In this document: positions 24,075-31,526 of the stretch, one piece after another
Numbering within the stretch: the first letter of the stretch is position 1
Layout of the letters: each line of letters starts with the position of its first letter
Assembly (NCBI GenBank): GCA_002408085.1
Contig: DHQL01000027.1
Span: 144,996-208,995, forward strand
DNA: 64,000 bases
Source of the DNA: Spirochaeta sp. UBA5339
GTDB lineage: Bacteria > Spirochaetota > Spirochaetia > DSM-2461
Reading direction: 5' to 3'
The notes under the pieces: model-generated
Databases searched by the model: none
What the model saw: the letters and a program-made list of their open reading frames with translations, nothing else
What the model was told of the DNA's origin: nothing
Translations under genes and position numbers: made by a program

Positions 24075-25901
24075 ATGATTGTAAAAATGAAAAAGGCCTC
24101 TTTTATCTTTCTGGATTCTGAAAAGGACGGGGCCCTGGAAAAGATACGTGAGGCAGGTGTTGTTCATCTGGAGCAGGATTTTACCGGTTCCAGCGACACC
24201 CTCACTTCCCTGACTGCAGCCTGTGACAGGCTGGAAAAGGCTCACGCCGCCCTGGATGCCAAGGTAAAGGCCGATGAGGTTAAGTACTCAGCAGAAGCTG
24301 CCGAGAGCCTTGCCGATTCGATACTTGGAAAGCTTGAGGCCCTTAAAGAGGCTGAAGAGAGAAGACACGCCATTGCTTCGGATCTGGTGAAGTGGGAGCC
24401 CTGGGGGGATTTTGATCCCTCGGAGATCTCCATCCTGAGGAGCAGGGGAGTGGATCTCCGGTTCTATGAAATGAGCAGGGCCGACTGGGCCGGGCTCTCC
24501 TCTGATTACAGAACCTTTGAGGTTTCCGCCTCCAAGGCTGCGGTATATGGAATCGTGGCGGCAACCGGTGAGGAGGATTTTCCCGAAGCCGAAGCTGTTC
24601 AGCTTCCTGAATTCGGAATTACCGAGCTCCAGAAGCAGGATCAGATAGAAGAGAAGAAAATTGCAGATATTGAGGCGGAACTGGTTAAGCTCTCCCCTCA
24701 GAAGGGTCTTCTTGAGAAAAGACTGGCCGTTCTGACACAGGATGTGGAGTATGAAAGCCTCCGTTCCGGTCTCGGAAACGAGGACCTGCTGGTCTACTTC
24801 AACGGTTTTCTGCCGGTACGTGAGGCGGAGAAGGTAAAGGCACTGGCTGCGGAAAACGGCTGGGCTCTGATCCTGAGCGATCCCACCGAAGAGGATGTTG
24901 TTCCCTCCCTGGTGGAGAACAACAAGGTTGTGGGGCTTATCAAGCCACTCTTTAATATCCTGGAAGTCCTTCCCGGCTACAGGGAAATGGATATCAGTCT
25001 CGACTTTCTGATCTCCTTTACCCTCTTCTTTGCCATGCTGGTGGGAGATGCCGGATACGGAACCCTCTTTCTGCTGATCACTCTTATCGTGAGAATCAAG
25101 GCGAAAAAGGGCGGTCCCGGCTACAACCTGATGTTCCTTTTGAGTTCGGCGGCCATCGTCTGGGGTGTGCTGACGGGCAACTGGTTCGGTTCGGTGGCTC
25201 TGGGCAGCTGGGCACCCCTTAAGGGTCTGGTTCTGCCGCAGATCGCGGCTTTCCCGGAGCTCTTTGACGGTGTGGGCGACAGCAGCGACAACATCAAGTT
25301 TATGTGTTTCGTTATCGGTACTGTTCAGCTCTGTATCGCGCGTCTGAAGAACTTCTTCTTCAAACTGCCCTCACTGGCGGCCTTCGAGCAGCTGGGTTGG
25401 CTGACCATGCTCACCGGGATCTATCACATCGTGCTCTTCCTGGTTCTGGGTATGGGACCCATTCCCGACTATGCTCTGAAGCTGATCGGCGGCGGTCTGA
25501 TCGTTGTTATCGTCTTCAGCAAGCAGGAGAAGGGTGTGAACTTCTTCAAGGGCGTTCTTCGTGGACTCAACCCGATAGGGCTCTTTACCCTGTTCCTTGA
25601 CTCCATCGGTCTTCTGTCGGATATTATCTCCTACATCAGACTCTTTGCGGTGGGACTGGCGGCTCTGGCCATCGCGGTCAGCTTCAACGCCATGGCAGCG
25701 CCCCTGATGGTATCGGGATCGATCTTTGCCATGGTCGGCGGAGCCCTGATTCTGCTGCTGGGACATGCTCTGAACATTGTAATGGGAGCTCTTTCACTGA
25801 TTGTACACGGTGTAAGGCTCAATATGCTTGAATATTCGGGTCACCTCGATATGGAGTGGTCCGGTTTCAAATACAAACCCTTCAAGGCTGAACAGCCCTG
25901 A
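24075..25901 (+). CDS. atpI: V-type ATPase subunit I (membrane stator, a-subunit homologue)
   Basis: Membrane stator subunit carrying the ion half-channels, 608 aa. The N-terminal half (to about 310) is cytoplasmic and coiled-coil rich; the C-terminal half has about seven or eight membrane helices with YGTLFLLITLIVRIK, FFAMLVGDAGYG, DIISYIRLFAVGLAALAIAVSFN (the essential Arg in the ISYIRLF helix) and GHALNIVMGALSLIVHGVRLNMLEYSGH. It is followed by a 123-base hairpin-rich gap before subunit K. Confidence 0.95.
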   Translation: MIVKMKKASFIFLDSEKDGALEKIREAGVVHLEQDFTGSSDTLTSLTAACDRLEKAHAALDAKVKADEVKYSAEAAESLADSILGKLEALKEAEERRHAIASDLVKWEPWGDFDPSEISILRSRGVDLRFYEMSRADWAGLSSDYRTFEVSASKAAVYGIVAATGEEDFPEAEAVQLPEFGITELQKQDQIEEKKIADIEAELVKLSPQKGLLEKRLAVLTQDVEYESLRSGLGNEDLLVYFNGFLPVREAEKVKALAAENGWALILSDPTEEDVVPSLVENNKVVGLIKPLFNILEVLPGYREMDISLDFLISFTLFFAMLVGDAGYGTLFLLITLIVRIKAKKGGPGYNLMFLLSSAAIVWGVLTGNWFGSVALGSWAPLKGLVLPQIAAFPELFDGVGDSSDNIKFMCFVIGTVQLCIARLKNFFFKLPSLAAFEQLGWLTMLTGIYHIVLFLVLGMGPIPDYALKLIGGGLIVVIVFSKQEKGVNFFKGVLRGLNPIGLFTLFLDSIGLLSDIISYIRLFAVGLAALAIAVSFNAMAAPLMVSGSIFAMVGGALILLLGHALNIVMGALSLIVHGVRLNMLEYSGHLDMEWSGFKYKPFKAEQP

Positions 25902-26000
25902 TAAGGTTTCCTTCCGGACCTTCCATCGGGAGGGGCCGGGAAAAATAAAAATGACCCTGATGGGTCTATTAAACTGAAAAAACCGTAACCGCAGACGGTT
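25902..26000 (+). other. Hairpin-rich spacer between V-ATPase subunits I and K
   Basis: Three consecutive potential stems: an imperfect G/C-rich one around 25910-25942 (TTCCGG/CCGGGAA arms), GACCC-TGAT-GGGTC at 25953-25966, and AACCGT-N8-ACGGTT at 25981-26000. None is followed by a T-run, so these are not terminators. Such structures often protect or reprocess mRNA so that the proteolipid, needed in many copies, is made in excess. Confidence 0.45.
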
Positions 26001-26024
26001 CGGCAAATAATGAGGAGAATTGGT

Positions 26025-26447
26025 ATGGATATTGGATTAATGGGATTTGCTGCTGCATTGGGACTGGCTGGATTTGGATCTGCCTTCGGAGCTGGATTTG
26101 CAGGACAGGCTGCTATCGGTGCATGGAAAAAGTGTTTTGCTTCCAACAAGCCCGCACCCTTCCTTCTGGTTGCGTTTGTTGGTGCTCCTCTGACACAGAC
26201 TATTTACGGATTCATTCTGATGAACCAGATGCTGGCTTCCAGTGCCGAGGGATATAAGCTTCTCGGTATGGGAATCTTCGGTGGTCTGGCCATGGGTGCT
26301 TCCGCCTTTGCTCAGGGAAAAGCCGGTGCCGGTGCTGCCGACGCCATGGGTGAAACCGGAAAAGGTTTTGTAAACTACCTGATGGTTCTCGGGGTTATTG
26401 AAACTGTAGCCCTCTTTGCCATGGTATTCCTGATGGGCGCCCTCTAA
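26025..26447 (+). CDS. atpK: V-type ATPase proteolipid subunit K, tandem hairpins
   Basis: Rotor-ring subunit, 140 aa from ATG 26025 (GAGGAGAA eight bases upstream; the ATG at 26010 is part of the RBS region). Four membrane helices form two repeated hairpins. The ion-carrying Glu is Glu126 (GVIETVALF) in the last helix; the matching position of the first hairpin is Gln58 (PLTQTIYGF). Thr57, Gln58, Gln97 (AFAQGKAG) and Glu126 correspond to the Na+ site known from Enterococcus hirae NtpK, so a Na+-coupled ring is likely. A strong terminator follows. Confidence 0.95.
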   Translation: MDIGLMGFAAALGLAGFGSAFGAGFAGQAAIGAWKKCFASNKPAPFLLVAFVGAPLTQTIYGFILMNQMLASSAEGYKLLGMGIFGGLAMGASAFAQGKAGAGAADAMGETGKGFVNYLMVLGVIETVALFAMVFLMGAL

Positions 26448-26467
26448 TACTCGTCTTTTATATATTC

Positions 26468-26504
26468 AAAGCCCCCCGCTGCCGACGGCCCCGGGGGGCT
26501 TTTT
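26468..26504 (+). terminator. Terminator of the V-ATPase operon
   Basis: Perfect 10-bp stem AAAGCCCCCC (26468-26477) with GGGGGGCTTT (26493-26502), 15-base loop, ending in a T-run. Confidence 0.85.
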
Positions 26505-26588
26505 GAATTCAGAACAGTCAAAATACTTTTCGTCTTTGCCTCCTATCCTCTATAATGGGGATGAGAAATCATGTTTTGCGGAGGCTTT

Positions 26589-27650
26589 ATGTCATTATCC
26601 AGAAAGGTTCAGGTCGGTTCAGTACCCGTGGGAGGAGATGCTCCGGTGAGCATTCAGACCATGTGGGACAGGCAGGTTGACCGTGTGGACCAGGATCTGG
26701 TTTCAGCGGTAAACAATCTTCATGCCAAGGGCTGTGATATCATCCGCTTTGCCCTTCCCAATATCAGGGCCGTCGATACACTGGCCCCTCTTCTGAACTC
26801 TACTCCCATGCCCCTGGTCGGGGATATTCACTTTGACTATAAAATTGCCCTTAAGGCTATTGAGGCGGGGTTTCACAAGATACGGATCAATCCGGGGAAT
26901 ATCGGAGAGTCCTGGAAGGTGGAGGAGATAATCACCGCCGCTGCCCACAAGGGTACTGTAATCCGGATCGGCGCCAACGAGGGTTCCCTTGCGGACAGCG
27001 ACCACAGCAGTCCCGAGTCAAGAAGCACCGCTCTTATCGAGGCGGCAGAGCGGAATCTGGAACTCTTTGAGAAGAAAGGGTTTAAGGATATTGTTGTTTC
27101 CCTTAAATCGTCCGATATAGAAGTAACATACCTGTCCAATAAAGAGTTCAGGAAACGTCACGACTATCCCCTTCATCTGGGGATTACCGAGGCGGGCCCC
27201 CTGATTCCGGCGATTGTGAAGTCCACAATCGGTCTGTCGGACCTTCTGAGAGAGGGAATCGGAGAGACTATCAGGATTTCCATATCCGACAGCCCCGAAT
27301 ACGAGGTCCTGACGGCAAAGGAGCTGCTCTTCAATCTGAAGCTCCGCAGCGGAGGGATCAGGATTATCGGATGTCCCAAGTGCGGACGGACCCAGTTTGA
27401 TACCCACGGCTTCCTTGAGTCGGTCCGGGAGGAGCTGAACACCCTCCCTGTGGATCTGACGGTTGCGGTTATGGGCTGTTCTGTTAACGGTCCCGGTGAG
27501 GCGAAGCATGCTGACCTGGGTATTACGGGCAACGGAAAGCAGGTTCTCCTGTTCAGACGGGGAGAAATTATACGGAGGGAAGACATTTGTTCTGCAAAAG
27601 AAGCGTTTTTGGAAGAGTTGGATCAGCTGCGGCGGGAATTTTCCTCCTGA
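26589..27650 (+). CDS. ispG: 4-hydroxy-3-methylbut-2-enyl diphosphate synthase
   Basis: [4Fe-4S] enzyme of the non-mevalonate isoprenoid pathway, converting MEcPP to HMBPP. I start it at ATG 26589, preceded by GCGGAGG; ATG 26571 is upstream of that RBS. From this start the cluster ligands are Cys262, Cys265 (IIGCPKCGRTQFD) and Cys297 (MGCSVNGPGEAKHAD), with the fourth ligand Glu304. The N-terminal TIM barrel shows VGDIHFDYKIAL and IRINPGNIG. At 353 aa it is the compact bacterial form. A TATAAT lies at 26551-26556 without a clear -35. Its last 64 bases encode the signal peptide start of the next gene in another frame. Confidence 0.96.
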   Translation: MSLSRKVQVGSVPVGGDAPVSIQTMWDRQVDRVDQDLVSAVNNLHAKGCDIIRFALPNIRAVDTLAPLLNSTPMPLVGDIHFDYKIALKAIEAGFHKIRINPGNIGESWKVEEIITAAAHKGTVIRIGANEGSLADSDHSSPESRSTALIEAAERNLELFEKKGFKDIVVSLKSSDIEVTYLSNKEFRKRHDYPLHLGITEAGPLIPAIVKSTIGLSDLLREGIGETIRISISDSPEYEVLTAKELLFNLKLRSGGIRIIGCPKCGRTQFDTHGFLESVREELNTLPVDLTVAVMGCSVNGPGEAKHADLGITGNGKQVLLFRRGEIIRREDICSAKEAFLEELDQLRREFSS

Positions 27651-28693
27651 TAACCTCCCTTGCCGGGGCACAGACCGCAGAAAGCCTCCCCGGCTGGGTT
27701 CTCTTTGAAAAGGGCAGGGCCCTTTATGAGCAGGGAGATCCCGGAGGTGCCCTTGAGATGTTCAATCTCTCCGCCGGAGACGGTGTGCTGACACCCGAGG
27801 CAAAGTACTGGATCGGAAAGGTCTATCAGGCTGAGGGAGACTATCTTCTGGCGGAGCAGCGCTATGAGGAGGCTCTGGAGGATGCCCGGTTCCTCTATGT
27901 TCCCGGCACCCGCTGGGATATCTATTACAGTCTCTCAGAGATCTATCTGAACAGGAGGGAGTTTGACCGCTACGAGCAGACTCTTCTCTCCGTTTTTGAC
28001 AATGAAATGCAGCGGAACAGCGATATTATCCGCCGGGAACACAGCTATGTACAGGTCCTCAAAACCGACGGTCTGGACAAGCTCCTTCTGCTCTACAGGC
28101 TGAAGCTGAGCTACTCCCTTGAGGCTGCCTCCCGGCTGGGGCGCCTCTACAACTCATCGGAACTCTGGAAGAGCTCTCTTATTAAAAACCTCTATGTCAT
28201 GCTGACTGTCTTTTCCGCGGGAATAGAGGAACTGATCACCATATATCCCGACTTCTCCTTTCCTGTAACCATGGATGAGGTCTGGGAGAGTGATCCGGAA
28301 TTTCTCATGGATACCTATGAGGACTACTGCCTCCGGGCGGGGGAAGAGTTTCACTTCTCCCGGGACCTGAGAACCTTTGAAGCTCTGGACCTTGAAGGGG
28401 ACCGGCAGAGAGCGGAGAGTATCATCAAAAAACGCTTTGACTCCTTTTCAATTACCCCCTCAACCTATACACTGTTAAAGATTGAATCCGGGGACAGGGG
28501 TTTTCTTGAAATGGACAGCCTCTACAGTTCCCTGTTCTTTCTGGGGGAAGCTCTATACAGGGAAGGGAGCAGCGACTCTGCTCTGCAGATGTGGTCGCTT
28601 CTTGGTATGAGCAGTATCGATACAAACTGGAAGAAGCTAGCCTTTGGTAAAATATCCGATCCCGAAATGGAGACCCCTTTCTTAAAGTACTGA
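27587..28693 (+). CDS. Exported TPR-like protein overlapping ispG
   Basis: 368 aa from a TTG start with GGAGGG eight bases upstream, inside ispG. The signal peptide (basic KRSVFGR, hydrophobic core, cleavage after SLAGA before Gln) is encoded in the overlap. The mature protein begins with TPR-like helices (WVLFEKGRALYEQGDPGGALEMFNLSAGDGVLTPEAKYWIGKVYQAEGDYLLAEQRYEEAL) and continues as helical repeat. It is probably periplasmic. Function unknown; coupling to ispG and position before uvrA give no clear hint. Confidence 0.7.
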   Translation: MFCKRSVFGRVGSAAAGIFLLITSLAGAQTAESLPGWVLFEKGRALYEQGDPGGALEMFNLSAGDGVLTPEAKYWIGKVYQAEGDYLLAEQRYEEALEDARFLYVPGTRWDIYYSLSEIYLNRREFDRYEQTLLSVFDNEMQRNSDIIRREHSYVQVLKTDGLDKLLLLYRLKLSYSLEAASRLGRLYNSSELWKSSLIKNLYVMLTVFSAGIEELITIYPDFSFPVTMDEVWESDPEFLMDTYEDYCLRAGEEFHFSRDLRTFEALDLEGDRQRAESIIKKRFDSFSITPSTYTLLKIESGDRGFLEMDSLYSSLFFLGEALYREGSSDSALQMWSLLGMSSIDTNWKKLAFGKISDPEMETPFLKY

Positions 28694-28712
28694 ACAGGAG
28701 TATAGTACCTGA

Positions 28713-31526
28713 ATGAAGAACTTAATTATCAAGGGTGCCAGGGAACACAACCTTAAGAACATCAATCTGGAGCTTCCCAGGGACAGTTTTATTGTTATTT
28801 CGGGCTTGAGCGGCAGCGGGAAATCCTCCCTTGCCTTCGATACGATTTTTGCCGAGGGTCAGAGACGCTATGTGGAATCCCTTTCGGCCTATGCCCGTCA
28901 GTTTCTCGGGCGCATGGACAAGCCCGATGTGGACTATATCGAGGGTCTGTCCCCCGCCATATCCATCGAACAGAAAACCACTCACAAGAACCCCCGTTCC
29001 ACGGTGGGTACCATAACGGAAATATATGACTACCTGAGACTCCTCTTTGCCCGGGTGGGGACACCTTACTGTCCCGACTGCGGTGTGGAGATCAAGGAGC
29101 AGTCTGTTGACCAGATAATCGATGCTGTCCGTTCCAGAGAGGAGGGGAGCAAGCTGGTTATTCTGGCTCCCCTGGTTCGGGGGAAGAAGGGCGAGCACCG
29201 TAAAATCTTCGAAGACGCCCTGAAGTCCGGTTTTGTCCGGGTCAGGGTGGATGGTGAGATCCTCTCCCTTGAGGATGAGATCAAGCTGGAGAAGAACAAG
29301 AAACACTCCATTGAGGTGGTTGTTGACCGGGTGAAGCTCAGTGACGAGACCATCAGCCGTCTGACCCAGTCCATTGAGACCGCTCTGAGCCTCTCCGAGG
29401 GACAGGTGATTATCCAGGACAGGAGTATGGACACTGAGCAGTTCTTCAGCGAAAAGAACTCCTGTCCCACCTGCGGATTCTCCATGCCCGAGCTTCAACC
29501 CAGGCTCTTCAGCTTCAACAACCCCTATGGAGCCTGTCCCGATTGCAGCGGTCTGGGACAGACCCTTGAATTTTCCAGGGACAAGATCATGCCGGACCTC
29601 TCCCTCTCCTTCAATCAGCATGGAGTGGCTCCCTACAACCCCAAGGCCAATTGGCACCGCAGCTGGTTTGAGGCTCTGGCCAAGTTTTACGATTTCTCTC
29701 TGGATACCCCCCTGGGGGAGCTGGACCCCAAGATCCTGGACATCATGCTCTACGGCACCGATGACGCCATCGAGGTGCTCTACGAGAACAGGGAAGGAAC
29801 CGGGCGTTTCGAGTACAAGTCCCAGTACAAGGGGATCATAGACGACCTGAAGCGGCGGTACAAAGAGACCGGTTCCGACTCCATGAAGGAGTGGATCGAG
29901 GACTTTATGGAGAAGCGTGTCTGCCGCAGCTGCGGCGGCAAGCGGCTGAAGAAAGAGGCCCTCCATGTGCTGGTCCATAAGAAAAATATTGATGAACTGA
30001 CAAAGCTCTCCATCAAAGACGGCGCCGAGTTCTTCCGGAACCTGGAACTCAGCGAGACGGAGATGCATATTGCAAGCCAGATTATGAAGGAGATCAGGGA
30101 CCGCCTGAGCTTTCTCGAGTCCGTGGGACTGGAGTATCTGACCCTCCACCGGGAGGCCGCCACTCTGTCAGGAGGCGAGGCACAGCGGATCAGACTGGCC
30201 ACCCAGATAGGATCCTCCCTGGTGGGGGTTCTGTACATTCTCGACGAGCCCACCATCGGTCTCCATCAGAGGGACAACGAAAGGCTTATTAATACTTTGA
30301 AGCACCTCAGGGATATCGGCAACACCCTTATTGTGGTGGAGCACGATGAGCAGACCCTGCTTACAGCAGACTATATCGTGGATATCGGCCCCGGGGCCGG
30401 GGTCCACGGCGGAAAGATCGCCGCTCAGGGCACGGTACAGCAGATTATGGACAACCCCGACAGTCCCACAGGACGCTTTTTAAGCGGTGCGGTCACCATA
30501 AACCACCCCGGTGAACGGCGAAAGGGAACCGGCAAGGCCATAAAAGTAACAGGCTGCACCGAACACAACCTTAAAAATCTGGATATCTCTGTACCTCTGG
30601 GAACCATGACCGTTATAACAGGAGTTTCGGGGTCCGGAAAATCCACCTTTCTGACGGATATTCTCTATCCGGGACTGAACAATCACCTGAACAGGTCCAA
30701 GCATACCGTGGGAGCCCATAAGGAAATTACCGGTATGGAGGAGATCGACAAGGTTATCTGTATCGACCAGAGCGCCATCGGCCGGACTCCCCGGTCCAAC
30801 CCGGCAACCTATGTGGGTCTCTTTACCCCGATCCGGGAGCTCTTCTCCTCCCTTCCCGATGCCAAGGCCAGGGGCTATAAGCCGGGCCGCTTCTCCTTTA
30901 ATGTAAAGGGCGGACGCTGTGAAAACTGTCAGGGTGCGGGAACCCAGAAGATCGAGATGCACTTTCTTCCCGACGTCTATGTGACCTGTGATGTGTGCAA
31001 GGGGAAGAGGTTCAACCGGGAGACTCTGGAGATCCGGTACAAGGGTAAGAACATCCACGAGGTACTGGATATGCCCATCGATGAGGCGGTGGAGTTCTTC
31101 TCGGCCATCCCGACAATCGCCCACAAGTGCCGGACACTTCAGTCCGTGGGCCTGGGGTATATAAAGCTCGGCCAGTCAGCGCTGACCCTGTCGGGGGGAG
31201 AGGCGCAGCGGGTGAAGCTCTCTCTGGAGCTCTCCAAGAGACAGACGGGAAAGACCTTCTACATTATCGACGAGCCCACAACGGGACTCCATTTTGCCGA
31301 TGTAAAGCAGCTCCTTGAGGTTCTTCAGACCCTGGTGGACAAGAAGAATACCATCTGCATGATCGAGCACAATATGGATGTAATCAAGGTTGCTGATCAT
31401 GTGATCGACCTCGGACCCGAGGGAGGTGACAAGGGCGGCTATCTGGTTGCCTCGGGAACACCCGAGGAAGTGGCCGAATGCCCCGAATCCTATACGGGAA
31501 GATTCTTAAAAGAAATATTTGACTGA
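28713..31526 (+). CDS. uvrA: Excinuclease ABC subunit A
   Basis: Damage-recognition ABC ATPase of nucleotide excision repair, 937 aa. Two Walker A motifs are seen, LSGSGKSSLAFDTI (about 32-45) and VSGSGKSTFLTDILY (about 640), with ABC signatures LSGGEAQRIRLATQIGSSL and LSGGEAQRVKLSLEL. Zinc modules are CPDC (about 115), the CPTC...CPDC module (about 252-276), CRSC (about 405) and CENC...CDVC (about 735-760). It is normal in length. Its stop lies within the start region of the LptD-like gene. Confidence 0.98.
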   Translation: MKNLIIKGAREHNLKNINLELPRDSFIVISGLSGSGKSSLAFDTIFAEGQRRYVESLSAYARQFLGRMDKPDVDYIEGLSPAISIEQKTTHKNPRSTVGTITEIYDYLRLLFARVGTPYCPDCGVEIKEQSVDQIIDAVRSREEGSKLVILAPLVRGKKGEHRKIFEDALKSGFVRVRVDGEILSLEDEIKLEKNKKHSIEVVVDRVKLSDETISRLTQSIETALSLSEGQVIIQDRSMDTEQFFSEKNSCPTCGFSMPELQPRLFSFNNPYGACPDCSGLGQTLEFSRDKIMPDLSLSFNQHGVAPYNPKANWHRSWFEALAKFYDFSLDTPLGELDPKILDIMLYGTDDAIEVLYENREGTGRFEYKSQYKGIIDDLKRRYKETGSDSMKEWIEDFMEKRVCRSCGGKRLKKEALHVLVHKKNIDELTKLSIKDGAEFFRNLELSETEMHIASQIMKEIRDRLSFLESVGLEYLTLHREAATLSGGEAQRIRLATQIGSSLVGVLYILDEPTIGLHQRDNERLINTLKHLRDIGNTLIVVEHDEQTLLTADYIVDIGPGAGVHGGKIAAQGTVQQIMDNPDSPTGRFLSGAVTINHPGERRKGTGKAIKVTGCTEHNLKNLDISVPLGTMTVITGVSGSGKSTFLTDILYPGLNNHLNRSKHTVGAHKEITGMEEIDKVICIDQSAIGRTPRSNPATYVGLFTPIRELFSSLPDAKARGYKPGRFSFNVKGGRCENCQGAGTQKIEMHFLPDVYVTCDVCKGKRFNRETLEIRYKGKNIHEVLDMPIDEAVEFFSAIPTIAHKCRTLQSVGLGYIKLGQSALTLSGGEAQRVKLSLELSKRQTGKTFYIIDEPTTGLHFADVKQLLEVLQTLVDKKNTICMIEHNMDVIKVADHVIDLGPEGGDKGGYLVASGTPEEVAECPESYTGRFLKEIFD

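Noticed and set aside
28722..30149. 475-codon open frame on the minus strand opposite uvrA
   Set aside because: Pure antisense shadow: uvrA motifs are all intact on the plus strand and this frame has no recognisable domain or RBS.
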